From CAVRQM01 sp963756975 (GTDB taxonomy: Bacteria; Pseudomonadota; Alphaproteobacteria; Acetobacterales; Acetobacteraceae), in the NCBI GenBank assembly GCA_963756975.1, contig CAVWPS010000002.1, forward strand, positions 868,001 through 932,000: a DNA stretch of 64,000 bases. Reading direction: 5' to 3'. A program made the position numbers and the translations under genes. Below, in pieces: positions 30,856 to 40,192 of the stretch (within the stretch, counting starts at the first letter, position 1; every line of letters starts with the position of its first letter). Below the pieces are notes generated by a model. That model made no database searches. It was given only the letters and a program-made list of their open reading frames with translations, and had not been told where the DNA came from.

Positions 30856-31635
30856 ATGACGACCGACGCGGCCATTCTGCGCCGTGCGCCCGGGCGCAAC
30901 CTGCACGAAAAGATCGCCAACACGCTCGGCGCCGCGATCATCGGCGGCGACCCGGCCCCGGGTGCCGCATTGCCGACCGAACTCGAATTGTGCGGCCGCC
31001 TCGGCGTGTCGCGCTCCGCACTCCGGGAGGCGTTCAAGCTTCTCGCCGCGAAACGGCTGATCGCGAGCCGCCAGAAGGTCGGCACCACGGTGCGCCCGCA
31101 GGCCGAGTGGAACATGCTCGATATCGACGTGCTGACGTGGTTCCTGCAGGCGCGGCCGTCGGACGCGTTCGTGACCGGATTGTTCGAGGTGCGCGAGATC
31201 ATCGAGCCGGCCGCCGCCGCGATGGCCGCCGAACGGGCGACGGCCGTCAATCGCAGCGCCATCCAGGCCAACCTCGCGGCGATGCGGGCGGCCCATATGG
31301 GGCGGACCTCTGCCGAGCGGTCGGGGATGCTGGCCGCCGATCTGGCGTTTCACCGCGCGATCCTGCACGGGACGGAGAACCACTTCCTCGCCTCGTTCGC
31401 GGCCGTGATCGAGGGTTCGCTCGCCGCGTCGTTCCAGCTCAGCTGGGAGATGGTGGGACACGCCCCGACGGTCGCGATCCAGTTGCACGCGGACGTCGCG
31501 GACGCGATCGCGCGGCGGGAGCCGGACGCGGCCCGGATCGCCATGGCGGAGGTGCTGCGCGGGGCGATGGCGGACATCCGCCGCTCGCTGGCCGAGCGCG
31601 CGCCGGCGGCGATGCGGGCCGGAGCACTCGCATAA
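30856..31635 (+). CDS. FadR-family (GntR/FCD) transcriptional regulator
   Basis: A 259-residue regulator. The N-terminal winged helix is seen in LHEKIANTLGAAIIGGD, PTELELCGRLGVSRSALREA and KRLIASRQKVGTTV. The C-terminal all-helical FCD ligand domain has VREIIEPAAAAMAAERA and FHRAILHGTENHFLASF, with the histidines that bind metal in this family. It stands alone between hemA and gloB. The ligand is unknown; FCD proteins often sense sugar acids or organic acids. Confidence 0.92.
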   Translation: MTTDAAILRRAPGRNLHEKIANTLGAAIIGGDPAPGAALPTELELCGRLGVSRSALREAFKLLAAKRLIASRQKVGTTVRPQAEWNMLDIDVLTWFLQARPSDAFVTGLFEVREIIEPAAAAMAAERATAVNRSAIQANLAAMRAAHMGRTSAERSGMLAADLAFHRAILHGTENHFLASFAAVIEGSLAASFQLSWEMVGHAPTVAIQLHADVADAIARREPDAARIAMAEVLRGAMADIRRSLAERAPAAMRAGALA

Positions 31636-31687
31636 CGTCATCCGCACGCGCTTGCACGCCGCCGGACCGGATGCCACGGTCGCCCGC

Positions 31688-32413
31688 ATGATCCATGCGA
31701 CCGCCATCCCGATGCTGTCCGACAACTACGCCTGGCTGCTGCGCTGCGACGGGAGCGGCGTCGTCGCGATCGTCGATCCGGCCGAGTTCGCGCCCGCCGA
31801 GGCGGCGATCGAGGCGGCCGGCGGGCGGCTCGACCTCATTCTGCTGACGCATCATCACGACGACCACATCGCGGCCGTCGACGCGGTGCGCGAGAAATAT
31901 GGCGCGAAAGTCATCGGCAACGGGGCCGACGCGGCACGGCTGCCGAAGCTCGATCGGGTGACCGCCCCGGGCGAGACGGTGATGGTCGGCGATTGCGCGG
32001 CGACCGTGATCGACACGCCGGGCCATACGGTCGGCCATATCGTCTACCATTTCGCCGACGGTGACGTGCTGATCGCGGGCGACACGCTGTTCAGTCTCGG
32101 CTGCGGCCGCCTGATGGAGGGGACGCCGGCGCAGATGTACGCGAGCCTGCGCAAGCTGGCCGTCATGCCGCCCGCGACGCTGGTGTGCTGCGGCCACGAA
32201 TACACCGCGACCAACGCGCGGTTCTCGCTGGGCGTCGATCCGGCCAACACGGATCTTCAGGCCTATGCGGCGCACGTCACCGAATTGCGGGCGCGCGGCG
32301 AACCCACGATCCCGAGCCGGCTCGGAACCGAACTGGCCTGCAACCCGTTCCTGCGGGCACCCGACGAGGCGAGTTTCGCCGCGGTCCGGCGGCAGCGCGA
32401 CACGTTCAAGTAA
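31688..32413 (+). CDS. gloB: Hydroxyacylglutathione hydrolase (glyoxalase II)
   Basis: A 241-residue metallo-beta-lactamase-fold enzyme that hydrolyses S-lactoylglutathione to lactate and glutathione. The binuclear metal motif THHHDDHIAAV is near residue 52. Further ligands are in TPGHTVGHI, AGDTLFSLGCGRLMEG and CCGHEYT. The C-terminal glutathione-binding domain ends LACNPFLRAPDEASF. I chose ATG 31688 (MIHATAIPML) over an in-frame start at 31652. A GST gene follows 9 bases after the stop. Confidence 0.95.
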   Translation: MIHATAIPMLSDNYAWLLRCDGSGVVAIVDPAEFAPAEAAIEAAGGRLDLILLTHHHDDHIAAVDAVREKYGAKVIGNGADAARLPKLDRVTAPGETVMVGDCAATVIDTPGHTVGHIVYHFADGDVLIAGDTLFSLGCGRLMEGTPAQMYASLRKLAVMPPATLVCCGHEYTATNARFSLGVDPANTDLQAYAAHVTELRARGEPTIPSRLGTELACNPFLRAPDEASFAAVRRQRDTFK

Positions 32414-32422
32414 AGGCCCACG

Positions 32423-33007
32423 ATGCAGCTCTATACCAGCCCGGCCTCACCGTTCGGGCGCAAGGTTCGCGCCTGCGCCTGCGTGCGGGACATCGAGGCG
32501 CAGATCACGGTGCGCAACACCGACCCGAACAAGGCGGACGAGGCGCTGTGGGCGGCCAATCCGCTGGGCAAGATCCCCGCGCTGGTGACCGATGACGGGC
32601 TCGGCATGTACGACAGCCGGGTCATTTGCGAGTACCTCGACACGGTCGGCGACGCGCCGCTGATGTTTCCGGAGCATGGTCGGGCGCGCTGGCGGGCGCT
32701 GCTGCAGCAATCGCTGGCGGACGGGATCATGGACGCGGCGTTGCTGCGGCGGGCCGAAACGCTTCGCAGCGATCCACGGCAAACGACGCTCGACCGGCAG
32801 CAGGCGAAGATCGACCGCTCGCTGACGACGCTCGATGCCGAAATCCCGCACCATATCGTGGATATCGGCGTGATCTCGGTCGCCTGCGCGCTCGGCTACC
32901 TCGATCTGCGGTTCGCGCATGAGCCGTGGCGCGACACATACCCGAAGCTCGCCGCATGGTTCGCCGAGGTCGCCGAGCTGCCCTGGATGGTCAAAACAGC
33001 GGCCTGA
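32423..33007 (+). CDS. Glutathione S-transferase family protein
   Basis: A 194-residue cytosolic GST. The N-terminal thioredoxin-like domain has MQLYTSPASPFGRKVRA with the likely catalytic serine, NPLGKIPALVTDDG with the cis-proline, and YDSRVICEYLD with the glutathione-binding serine. The C-terminal helical domain covers about residues 85-194. It lies directly behind gloB, so shared duty in glutathione-linked detoxification is plausible. The stop is 3 bases before the cupin gene. Confidence 0.92.
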   Translation: MQLYTSPASPFGRKVRACACVRDIEAQITVRNTDPNKADEALWAANPLGKIPALVTDDGLGMYDSRVICEYLDTVGDAPLMFPEHGRARWRALLQQSLADGIMDAALLRRAETLRSDPRQTTLDRQQAKIDRSLTTLDAEIPHHIVDIGVISVACALGYLDLRFAHEPWRDTYPKLAAWFAEVAELPWMVKTAA

Positions 33008-33010
33008 CCG

Positions 33011-33463
33011 ATGGATTTGCGGCGGTCCGACACGCCGGCGGCCGAGGTGATCGCGGCGCTGGGGCTGGAGCCGCATCCGGAGGGCGGCCACTACCGGGAG
33101 ATTTCGCGCGACACGCCGGCGGATGGCGCCCGGGGCGCGATGAGCGCCATCCTGTTCCTGCTGGCGCTCGACGAGTTCAGCCATTGGCACCGGGTCGACG
33201 CGGACGAGTTGTGGTTGTGGCAGGCGGGCGCCCCGATGGTGCTCTCGGTCAGCCCCGACGGTCACGACGCCTCGGCGCACTGGCTCGGCCCCGACGTGTC
33301 GGCGCGGCAGGCGCTGCAGCACCGGGTTCCGGCGGGACACTGGCAGGCGGCCAACAGCCTCGGCGGCTGGACGCTGGTGAGCTGCGTCGTCGCACCGGCG
33401 TTCCGGTTCGAGGGTTTCGAGCTGGCAGCGCCGGACTGGCGTCCGAGGCCGAAACGTGTATAA
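33011..33463 (+). CDS. Cupin-fold DUF985 family protein
   Basis: A 150-residue single-domain cupin. The DUF985 signature is LGLEPHPEGGHYREI near residue 18, then ILFLLALDEFSHWHRVDADELW near residue 53, and a closing GWTLVSCVVAPAFRFEGFEL. The function of the family is not established; a sugar- or metal-binding role is usually suggested. It probably belongs to the same transcript as gloB and the GST gene. Confidence 0.9.
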   Translation: MDLRRSDTPAAEVIAALGLEPHPEGGHYREISRDTPADGARGAMSAILFLLALDEFSHWHRVDADELWLWQAGAPMVLSVSPDGHDASAHWLGPDVSARQALQHRVPAGHWQAANSLGGWTLVSCVVAPAFRFEGFELAAPDWRPRPKRV

Positions 33464-33464
33464 T
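33459..33464 (+). promoter_or_regulatory. Possible -10 element (TATAAT) upstream of the 73-residue ORF
   Basis: A perfect TATAAT overlaps the stop codon of the cupin gene and lies 30 bases before the next start, in the AT-rich stretch TGTATAATAATTGAG. The -35 position 17 bases upstream (CTGGCG) is a poor match, so only the -10 box is suggestive. Confidence 0.3.
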
Positions 33465-33493
33465 AATTGAGACGAAGCGAATAGGTTCCGAAA

Positions 33494-33715
33494 ATGCCGG
33501 CCGTCGGCCAAGCCCCGCCTCACGCCGCCGAGGCGTTCGCGAACCACTCGACGGTGGCACTCACCCGTGCGGTCGCGGTGAGCGGGCGTGACCTGCCGGT
33601 GGGCGCGCTCGGCGTGGTGATCGTCGCCGATCCCGACGACGCGGATTTCCAGGTCCGGTTCAAAAAGCCGTTCAACGCGACGGTGACGCTGTCCGGCGTC
33701 GATCTGACGGTCTGA
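33494..33715 (+). CDS. Small hypothetical protein, KOW/DUF4926-like
   Basis: A 73-residue protein. The pattern VALTRAVAVSGRDLPVGALG then VVIVADPDDADFQVRF resembles the small beta-barrel DUF4926 proteins, in which a DLP-x-G-x-G turn is followed by a strand ending in V.F. The match is by eye and weak. It lies between the cupin gene and the Ni/Co permease gene and may have its own promoter. Confidence 0.55.
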   Translation: MPAVGQAPPHAAEAFANHSTVALTRAVAVSGRDLPVGALGVVIVADPDDADFQVRFKKPFNATVTLSGVDLTV

Positions 33716-33753
33716 GGCTTCTTCCGCCGTGGCGAACCTGCGCTAGCTCGGAC

Positions 33754-34905
33754 ATGAGTGTCAGCGCCCGCCTTCTGCCCGAAACCCGAATGCCGAAACT
33801 CCGGCGGTCGCTGATCGGCCTTTACGGCGTCCTCGCGGCGGTCAACGTCGGTGCCTGGGTCTGGGCCGTCATCGTGTTCCGCGACCATCCCGTGCTGCTC
33901 GGCACGGCGCTGCTGTCGTACGGGTTCGGCCTGCGCCACGCGGTCGACGCGGACCACATCGCGGCGATCGACAACGTGACGCGCAAGATGATGCAGGCCG
34001 GCCGCCGTCCCGTCACCGTCGGCCTTTATTTCGCGCTCGGGCATTCGACCGTGGTGATCCTGGCCGCCGCCGCCATCGCCGCGTCCGCGACGGCGCTGGC
34101 CGGGCGCTTCGGCCAGTTCAAGGAATACGGCGGCGTCGTCGGAACACTCGTCTCGGCCGCGTTCCTGTTCGCGATCGCGGCGGTCAACCTGCTGATCCTG
34201 CGCTCGGTCTGGCGGACCTGGCGGCACGTCCGCGCCGGCGGCCGCTACGTCGACGAGGATTTCGACTTGCTGCTGAACGATCGCGGCATCCTGGCGCGCC
34301 TGTTCCGGCCGCTGTTCCGGCTGATCACCCGAAGCTGGCATATGTTCCCGCTCGGCTTCCTGTTCGGGCTCGGCTTCGACACCGCGACCGAGGTCGCGAT
34401 GCTCGGCATCTCGGCGACCCAGGCGGCGAAGGGCGTGTCGGTCTGGGCGATCATGGTGTTCCCGGCCCTGTTCGCGGCCGGGATGACGCTGATCGACACC
34501 ACCGACGGCGTGCTGATGGTCGGGGCCTACGACTGGGCGTTCGTGAAGCCGATCCGCAAGCTGTATTACAACCTGACGATCACGCTGGTCTCGGTCGTGG
34601 TGGCGGTCCTGGTGGGCGGGATCGAGACGCTCGGGCTGATCGGCGGCCAGCTCGGGCTGGCGGGCTGGTTCTGGGACGGCATCGCGGCGCTGAACGACAA
34701 TTTCAACGGACTCGGCTTCGTCATCGTCGGCGTCTTCATCGTCGCCTGGGTCGGCTCGGTGGTGATTTACCGCTACAAAGGGCTCGACCGGGTCGAGATC
34801 GCCACTGCCGGGTCTGCCACGATTGAGCCGATCGACGTTGCGGGGTCGCGGCATCGGGACTACGCAACGGGGCGTCCAGACGGGGCGTACACGGGAGACG
34901 GATGA
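33754..34905 (+). CDS. NiCoT-family nickel/cobalt permease
   Basis: A 383-residue inner-membrane transporter of the NicO/HoxN/NixA class with about eight membrane spans. The metal-binding signature RHAVDADHIAAIDN is in span II (near residue 67), and the second family motif LGFDTATEVAMLG is near residue 208. It takes up Co2+ or Ni2+ with high affinity. Given the B12 cluster elsewhere in the window, cobalt is a reasonable substrate, but no urease or hydrogenase gene is present to test nickel. It overlaps asd by 4 bases. Confidence 0.92.
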   Translation: MSVSARLLPETRMPKLRRSLIGLYGVLAAVNVGAWVWAVIVFRDHPVLLGTALLSYGFGLRHAVDADHIAAIDNVTRKMMQAGRRPVTVGLYFALGHSTVVILAAAAIAASATALAGRFGQFKEYGGVVGTLVSAAFLFAIAAVNLLILRSVWRTWRHVRAGGRYVDEDFDLLLNDRGILARLFRPLFRLITRSWHMFPLGFLFGLGFDTATEVAMLGISATQAAKGVSVWAIMVFPALFAAGMTLIDTTDGVLMVGAYDWAFVKPIRKLYYNLTITLVSVVVAVLVGGIETLGLIGGQLGLAGWFWDGIAALNDNFNGLGFVIVGVFIVAWVGSVVIYRYKGLDRVEIATAGSATIEPIDVAGSRHRDYATGRPDGAYTGDG

Positions 34906-35930
34906 TGGGCTACAGGATTGCGGTCGCGGGTGCCACCGGAGCGGTCGGGCGCGAGATCATCAAGACGCTGGCGGAGCGGAACTTTCCGGTCGACGAGATC
35001 GTGGCGCTGGCCTCCGCCCGCTCGGTCGGCCAGGAAATCAGCTTCGGCGAGAAGACGGTGCTGACCGTCCGCAACCTCGACACGTTCGATTTCAAGGGCT
35101 TCGACATCGGCCTGTTCAGCCCGGGTGCGGCGGTCTCCGCGATCCACGCGCCCCGCGCGGCGGCTTCCGGCTGCATCGTGATCGACAACACCAGCCAGTT
35201 CCGGATGGACCACGACGTGCCGCTGGTCGTGCCGGAGGTGAACCCGCAGGCGCTGAGCCGGATGCGGCGCGGGATCATCGCGAACCCGAACTGCTCGACG
35301 ATCCAGATGGTGGTGGCGCTGAAGCCGCTGCACGACGCGTTCCGGGTCAAGCGGGTCGTGGTGTCGACCTACCAGAGCGTGTCCGGCGCCGGGAAGGAAG
35401 GCATGGACGAGCTGTTCACCCAGACCAAGTCCGGCTTCGTGAACGACACGGTCAAGCCCGAGCAGTTCACCAAGACGATCGCCTTCAACGTCATCCCGCA
35501 CATCGACCGCTTCATGGACGACGGGGCGACCAAGGAAGAGTGGAAGATGGCGGTCGAGACACGGAAGATCCTGGACCCGGACATCAAGGTGTTCGCGACC
35601 TGCGTCCGCGTGCCGGTGTTCATCGGCCATTCCGAGGCGATCAGCATCGAGACCGAGCGGCCGATCACCTACGAGGCGGCGCGCGACGTGCTGCGCTCCG
35701 CCCCCGGGATCCAGATCCTGGATACCCGCGAGGATGGCGGCTACGCGACACCGCTGGAGACGCAGGGCGAGGACTGGGTCTACATCAGCCGCTTGCGGGT
35801 CGATCCGACGGTCGAGAACGGGATCGGTTTCTGGTGCGTGTCGGACAACCTTCGCAAGGGTGCCGCGCTGAACGCCGTGCAGATCGCCGAGACGCTGGTG
35901 GCCCAAGGGCGGCTGGCCAAGGCGGCCTGA
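34902..35930 (+). CDS. asd: Aspartate-semialdehyde dehydrogenase
   Basis: A 342-residue NADP-dependent enzyme that makes aspartate semialdehyde for lysine, diaminopimelate, threonine and methionine. The Rossmann motif is VAGATGAVGREII at the N-terminus, and the catalytic cysteine is in ANPNCSTIQMV near residue 131. Substrate-binding segments are STYQSVSGAGKEGMDEL and the histidine in CVRVPVFIGHSEAIS. Length is typical. The start overlaps the transporter stop. Confidence 0.96.
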   Translation: MMGYRIAVAGATGAVGREIIKTLAERNFPVDEIVALASARSVGQEISFGEKTVLTVRNLDTFDFKGFDIGLFSPGAAVSAIHAPRAAASGCIVIDNTSQFRMDHDVPLVVPEVNPQALSRMRRGIIANPNCSTIQMVVALKPLHDAFRVKRVVVSTYQSVSGAGKEGMDELFTQTKSGFVNDTVKPEQFTKTIAFNVIPHIDRFMDDGATKEEWKMAVETRKILDPDIKVFATCVRVPVFIGHSEAISIETERPITYEAARDVLRSAPGIQILDTREDGGYATPLETQGEDWVYISRLRVDPTVENGIGFWCVSDNLRKGAALNAVQIAETLVAQGRLAKAA

Positions 35931-35981
35931 CCACTCTGGTGTCCACGCTGCATCGCACCATCTAGCGTTCAGGGAGTTCCG

Positions 35982-36410
35982 ATGGACGATGTTCGCGACG
36001 CGCAGATGATCGGCCGGGCCACCGATGGCCGGATGGTGCAGCGCCCGCTATCGCCGCATTTGCAGATCTACAAGCCGCAGATCACCTCCGGCGTCTCGAT
36101 CTTCAACCGCATCACCGGCGTCGCCCTCTGCGCCGGCACGCTGCTGCTGGTGTGGTGGCTGGCCGGGGCCGCGACCTCGGACCACGCCTACGCCGTCGTG
36201 TCCGGCTTCATGCGCTCGTGGTTCGGCATCCTGATCCTGGTCGGCTGGACGGCGTCGCTGTGGTTCCACTTCCTCGGCGGCGTCCGCCATCTGATGTGGG
36301 ACGCGGGCCGCGGCTACGACCTGCCGACGGTACGCACGACCGGCTGGGGTGTCGTCGGCGGCACGGCGATCCTGACCGTGCTGACCTGGCTCGCCGTCGT
36401 GGTGATTTGA
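35982..36410 (+). CDS. sdhC: Succinate dehydrogenase cytochrome b556 subunit
   Basis: A 142-residue membrane anchor of complex II. The family signature RPLSPHLQIYKPQITSGVS, then FNRITGVAL, is near residue 20, three membrane spans follow, and the haem-ligand histidine lies in FHFLGGVRHLMWD near residue 90. It binds ubiquinone and haem b together with SdhD. An RBS-like AGGGAG precedes the ATG. sdhD starts one base after the stop. Confidence 0.95.
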   Translation: MDDVRDAQMIGRATDGRMVQRPLSPHLQIYKPQITSGVSIFNRITGVALCAGTLLLVWWLAGAATSDHAYAVVSGFMRSWFGILILVGWTASLWFHFLGGVRHLMWDAGRGYDLPTVRTTGWGVVGGTAILTVLTWLAVVVI

Positions 36411-36411
36411 G

Positions 36412-36849
36412 ATGAGCGGTTCGCCGAAGACGACGATTTCGCATCCCGACAAGGATGCCCGCGTCGTGCGGCTCCGCTCCCCGCTCGGCCGCGCCCGTGG
36501 GCTCGGGGCCGCGCATACCGGGACGGCGCATTGGTGGGCGGAACGGGCGACGTCGGTCGCACTCGTGCCGCTGACGTTGTGGTTCGTCTACATGGCGTTC
36601 CATCTGCGCGGCCTGCCCCGCGCCGGCGTCGCGCACTTCGTCGCCAACCCGGTCAACGCCGGGCTGCTGCTGGCGACCATCCTCATCACGATGCATCACA
36701 TGCAGTTGGGTTTGCAGGTCGTGGTCGAGGACTACATTCATCGTGAGAGCACGCGCACGGTGGTGCTGCTTTCGGTCAAAGGTGCCGCACTTCTGCTGGC
36801 CCTGATCGGTGCCGTCTCCGTGCTGAAGCTCGCCCTCATCGCCGTCTGA
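36412..36849 (+). CDS. sdhD: Succinate dehydrogenase membrane anchor subunit
   Basis: A 145-residue membrane protein with three hydrophobic spans. It has RLRSPLGRARGLGAAHTG then HWWAERATSVAL, as in alphaproteobacterial SdhD. The haem and quinone region is ITMHHMQLGLQVVVEDYIH near residue 98. It is the second membrane anchor of complex II, in the order sdhCDAB. Confidence 0.95.
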   Translation: MSGSPKTTISHPDKDARVVRLRSPLGRARGLGAAHTGTAHWWAERATSVALVPLTLWFVYMAFHLRGLPRAGVAHFVANPVNAGLLLATILITMHHMQLGLQVVVEDYIHRESTRTVVLLSVKGAALLLALIGAVSVLKLALIAV

Positions 36850-36864
36850 CAAAGGCCTGCCGCC

Positions 36865-38676
36865 ATGAACGCGATTACGATGCCGTCCGCCCGCGCCTAC
36901 CCCGTGATCGACCACACCTACGATGTCGTGGTGGTGGGGGCGGGCGGTGCCGGACTCCGGTCGACGTTAGGGATGGGTGCGGCCGGTCTTAAGACCGCGT
37001 GCGTGACAAAGGTGTTTCCGACGCGCAGCCATACGGTGGCGGCGCAGGGCGGCATCGGGGCGGCGCTCGGCAACATGGGCGAGGATAACTGGCGCTGGCA
37101 CATGTACGACACCGTGAAAGGGTCGGACTGGCTCGGCGACCAGGACGCGATCGAGTACATGTGCCGCGAGGCGATCCCGGCCGTGTACGAGCTGGAGCAT
37201 TACGGCGTGCCGTTCAGCCGCACCGAGGATGGGCGGATCTATCAGCGCCCGTTCGGCGGCCACATGCAGGATTTCGGCAAGCGCCCGGCGCAGCGCGCTT
37301 GCGCGGCGGCCGATCGCACCGGGCACGCGATCCTGCACACGCTGTATCAGCAATCGCTGAAGCACGAGGTCGAGTTCTTCGTCGAATACTTCGCGCTCGA
37401 CCTGATCATGGACGAGGACGGCGCGTGCCGGGGTGTCATGGCGTGGTGCCTGGAAGACGGCTCCATGCACCGGTTCCGCGCGCAGACGGTGGTGCTCGCG
37501 ACCGGCGGCTACGGGCGCGCTTACCAGTCCTGCACGTCCGCGCACACATGCACCGGCGACGGCGGCGGGATGGCGCTGCGGGCCGGGCTGCCGACGCAGG
37601 ACATGGAGTTCGTGCAGTTCCATCCGACCGGCATCTTCCCGGCCGGCTGCCTGATCACCGAGGGTGCCCGCGGCGAAGGCGGTTACCTCACCAACGCCGA
37701 CGGCGAGCGGTTCATGGAGCGTTACGCGCCGACCGCGAAGGATCTGGCCAGCCGCGACGTGGTCAGCCGCAGCATGACGATCGAGATCAACGAGGGGCGC
37801 GGCTGCGGGCCGAAGAAGGATCACATCCTGCTGCACCTAGAACATCTCGGGGCGGACATCCTGCACGAGCGCCTGCCGGGCATCGGCGAGACGGCGAAGG
37901 TGTTCGCCGGTGTCGATGTCACCAAGGCGCCGATCCCGGTGCTGCCGACGGTCCACTACAACATGGGCGGCATCCCCACGAACCTGCACACCGAAGTACT
38001 CCGCCCGACGCGCGAAAATCCCGACGCGGTGGTGCCGGGGCTGATGGCGGTCGGCGAGGCGGCGTGCGTCTCGGTGCACGGGGCCAACCGGCTCGGCACC
38101 AACTCGCTGCTCGACCTTGTGGTGTTCGGTCGCGCCGCCGCCCATCGCGCGGCGGAGACGGTTCGGCCCGGTGGTTCGCAGGCACCGCTGCCGGCGCGCG
38201 CGGGCGAAGCCTCGCTCGACCGGTTCGATCGCGCGCGGCACATGAGTGGTGCCACGAAAGTCGCGGAACTGCGCGGCGACCTGCAGCAGGTGATGCAGAG
38301 CCACGCGGCGGTGTTCCGCACGTCGGACAGCCTGCGCGACGGCGTCGACAAGATGCGCAATCTCTGGGGCGGCCTGTCCGACATCTCCGTGTCGGACCGC
38401 AGCCTCGTCTGGAACAGCGATCTGGTCGAGGCGCTGGAGCTCGACAACCTGATGGGCAACGCGATGACGACGATGGTCAGCGCCGAGGCCCGTCACGAGA
38501 GCCGCGGTGCGCACGCGCACGACGACTTCCCGGATCGCGACGACGAGCACTGGATGAAGCACAGCGTGTCGTGGCTGGAACCGAACGGCGACGTGCGGCT
38601 CGATTATCGCGATGTCGCGATGCGGACGCTGACCAACGAGGTTTCGGTGTTTCCGCCGAAAAAGCGAGTGTACTGA
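36865..38676 (+). CDS. sdhA: Succinate dehydrogenase flavoprotein subunit
   Basis: A 603-residue catalytic subunit of complex II. The FAD dinucleotide motif is [18 protein letters not shown], and the histidine that binds FAD covalently is in [16 protein letters not shown] near residue 55. Active-site segments are [22 protein letters not shown] and [21 protein letters not shown]. The C-terminal domain ends in PPKKRVY. sdhB begins 2 bases after the stop. Confidence 0.97.
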   Translation: MNAITMPSARAYPVIDHTYDVVVVGAGGAGLRSTLGMGAAGLKTACVTKVFPTRSHTVAAQGGIGAALGNMGEDNWRWHMYDTVKGSDWLGDQDAIEYMCREAIPAVYELEHYGVPFSRTEDGRIYQRPFGGHMQDFGKRPAQRACAAADRTGHAILHTLYQQSLKHEVEFFVEYFALDLIMDEDGACRGVMAWCLEDGSMHRFRAQTVVLATGGYGRAYQSCTSAHTCTGDGGGMALRAGLPTQDMEFVQFHPTGIFPAGCLITEGARGEGGYLTNADGERFMERYAPTAKDLASRDVVSRSMTIEINEGRGCGPKKDHILLHLEHLGADILHERLPGIGETAKVFAGVDVTKAPIPVLPTVHYNMGGIPTNLHTEVLRPTRENPDAVVPGLMAVGEAACVSVHGANRLGTNSLLDLVVFGRAAAHRAAETVRPGGSQAPLPARAGEASLDRFDRARHMSGATKVAELRGDLQQVMQSHAAVFRTSDSLRDGVDKMRNLWGGLSDISVSDRSLVWNSDLVEALELDNLMGNAMTTMVSAEARHESRGAHAHDDFPDRDDEHWMKHSVSWLEPNGDVRLDYRDVAMRTLTNEVSVFPPKKRVY

Positions 38677-38678
38677 CA

Positions 38679-39461
38679 ATGGTCGAATTCACCCTTCCGA
38701 AGAACAGCCGCATCGGCACCGGCGTGACGCACAAGGCGCCCGCCGGGGCGACGAACGTGCGCGCGTTCAAGGTGTACCGGTGGAACCCGGACGACGGCAA
38801 AAACCCGCAGACCGACACGTTCGAACTCGACCTCGATCATTGCGGCCCGATGGTTTTGGACGCGCTGATCAAGATCAAGAACGAGATGGACCCGACGCTG
38901 ACGTTTCGCCGGTCCTGCCGCGAGGGCATCTGCGGCAGTTGCTCGATGAACATCGACGGCACCAACACGCTCGCGTGCCTGAAGCCGATCGACGACGTGA
39001 AGGGTGCCGTGCGGATCAACCCGCTGCCGCACATGTCTGTGGTCAAAGACCTCGTGCCCGACCTGACCGTGGCGTACGCGCAGCTTCGTTCCATCGAGCC
39101 GTGGCTGCAGGCCGACACGCCGCCGCCGCCCGACGCCGAGCGGCTGCAATCGCTCGAAGAGCGGGCGAAGCTCGACGGGATGTGGGAGTGCATCCTGTGT
39201 TTCTGCTGCACGACCGCCTGCCCGAGCTATTGGTGGAACGGCGACCGCTATCTCGGCCCGGCGGTGTTGCTGGCCGCGTATCGCTGGATCGCCGACAGCC
39301 GCGACGAGCGGACCGGCGAGCGGCTCGACGCGTTGCAGGATCCGTTCAAGCTGTATCGCTGCCATACGATCATGAACTGCACCCAGACGTGCCCGAAGGG
39401 GCTCAATCCGGCGGCGGCGATCGGCAAGATCAAGACGCTGATGGTCGAGCGGCAGGGTTAG
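38679..39461 (+). CDS. sdhB: Succinate dehydrogenase iron-sulfur subunit
   Basis: A 260-residue electron-transfer subunit. The 2Fe-2S cysteines are in [16 protein letters not shown] and LACLKP near residues 72-90. The 4Fe-4S and 3Fe-4S cysteines are in [17 protein letters not shown] and [17 protein letters not shown]. It passes electrons from FAD in SdhA to quinone in SdhC/D. A phosphatase-like gene starts 8 bases downstream. Confidence 0.97.
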   Translation: MVEFTLPKNSRIGTGVTHKAPAGATNVRAFKVYRWNPDDGKNPQTDTFELDLDHCGPMVLDALIKIKNEMDPTLTFRRSCREGICGSCSMNIDGTNTLACLKPIDDVKGAVRINPLPHMSVVKDLVPDLTVAYAQLRSIEPWLQADTPPPPDAERLQSLEERAKLDGMWECILCFCCTTACPSYWWNGDRYLGPAVLLAAYRWIADSRDERTGERLDALQDPFKLYRCHTIMNCTQTCPKGLNPAAAIGKIKTLMVERQG

Positions 39462-39469
39462 CCGGCCGC

Positions 39470-40126
39470 ATGTACGACGGAGACGCCAACACCACCCGGC
39501 TCGCCGCCTGGAACGACAGCCTGTGGATGGACCACTCGATGTTCCGCATGCTCTGGGACAACGTGCATGAGGTCGTGCCGGGCAAGATCTGGCGCGGCAA
39601 CCACCCGACCCCGGCCCGGCTGCGGCGGCTGACCGAGCGGCTCGGTCTCAAGACGCTGGTCAATTTGCGCGGCCCGCGCAAATGCGGCTCGGATGCCCTG
39701 TCGCGTGCCGAGGCCGGGAAGCTGGGGCTGACGCACACCTATATGGCGTTCGAAAGCCGGGGTGCCCCGCACCGCGACCGCATCCTGCGGTTCCACGGCA
39801 TCTGGCAGACGCTGGTCACGCCGGCGCTGATGCACTGCAAGTCGGGGGCCGACCGCGCGGGCCTCGCCTCCGGGCTGGTGCTGATGTTCGAGGGCGGCAC
39901 TTCGGCCGACGCGTTGCGCCAGCTGTCGTGGCGCTACGGTCATTGGGGCACCAGCCGCACCGGTATTCTGGACGCCTTCTTCCACCACTACGCGACCGTG
40001 GCCGAGGGACGCGTGCCGTTCATCGATTGGGTGCGCGACGAGTACGACGAGCAGGGCCTGCGCGACCGGTTCCACGCCAACGGCCTGGCCAGCTTCGTCA
40101 CCGACCACGTGCTGCGCCGGGAATAG
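39470..40126 (+). CDS. Dual-specificity/tyrosine phosphatase-like protein
   Basis: A 218-residue protein with the cysteine phosphatase loop HCKSGADRAGLASGL near residue 123 (CX5R). It has the upstream segment VPGKIWRGNHPTPARL, then LVNLRGPR, usual for bacterial DSP-type phosphatases. A general-acid aspartate is not obvious. It may be co-transcribed with sdhB through an 8-base gap. Substrate is unknown; some relatives act on lipids or phosphoinositides. Confidence 0.85.
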   Translation: MYDGDANTTRLAAWNDSLWMDHSMFRMLWDNVHEVVPGKIWRGNHPTPARLRRLTERLGLKTLVNLRGPRKCGSDALSRAEAGKLGLTHTYMAFESRGAPHRDRILRFHGIWQTLVTPALMHCKSGADRAGLASGLVLMFEGGTSADALRQLSWRYGHWGTSRTGILDAFFHHYATVAEGRVPFIDWVRDEYDEQGLRDRFHANGLASFVTDHVLRRE

Positions 40127-40137
40127 AGTTTCGCGGG

Positions 40138-40165
40138 TTGTGAAACGGACGGCGGCGGCGATAGG
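40138..40165 (+). promoter_or_regulatory. Candidate promoter of the polyamine operon
   Basis: TTGTGA (40138-40143) and GATAGG (40160-40165) are separated by 16 bases, 27 bases before the aldehyde dehydrogenase ATG. Both boxes are partial matches to the sigma-70 consensus, and the region is the only gap before this operon. Confidence 0.3.
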
Positions 40166-40192
40166 GTCGCCGAGGACGTCCGGGATACAGCC

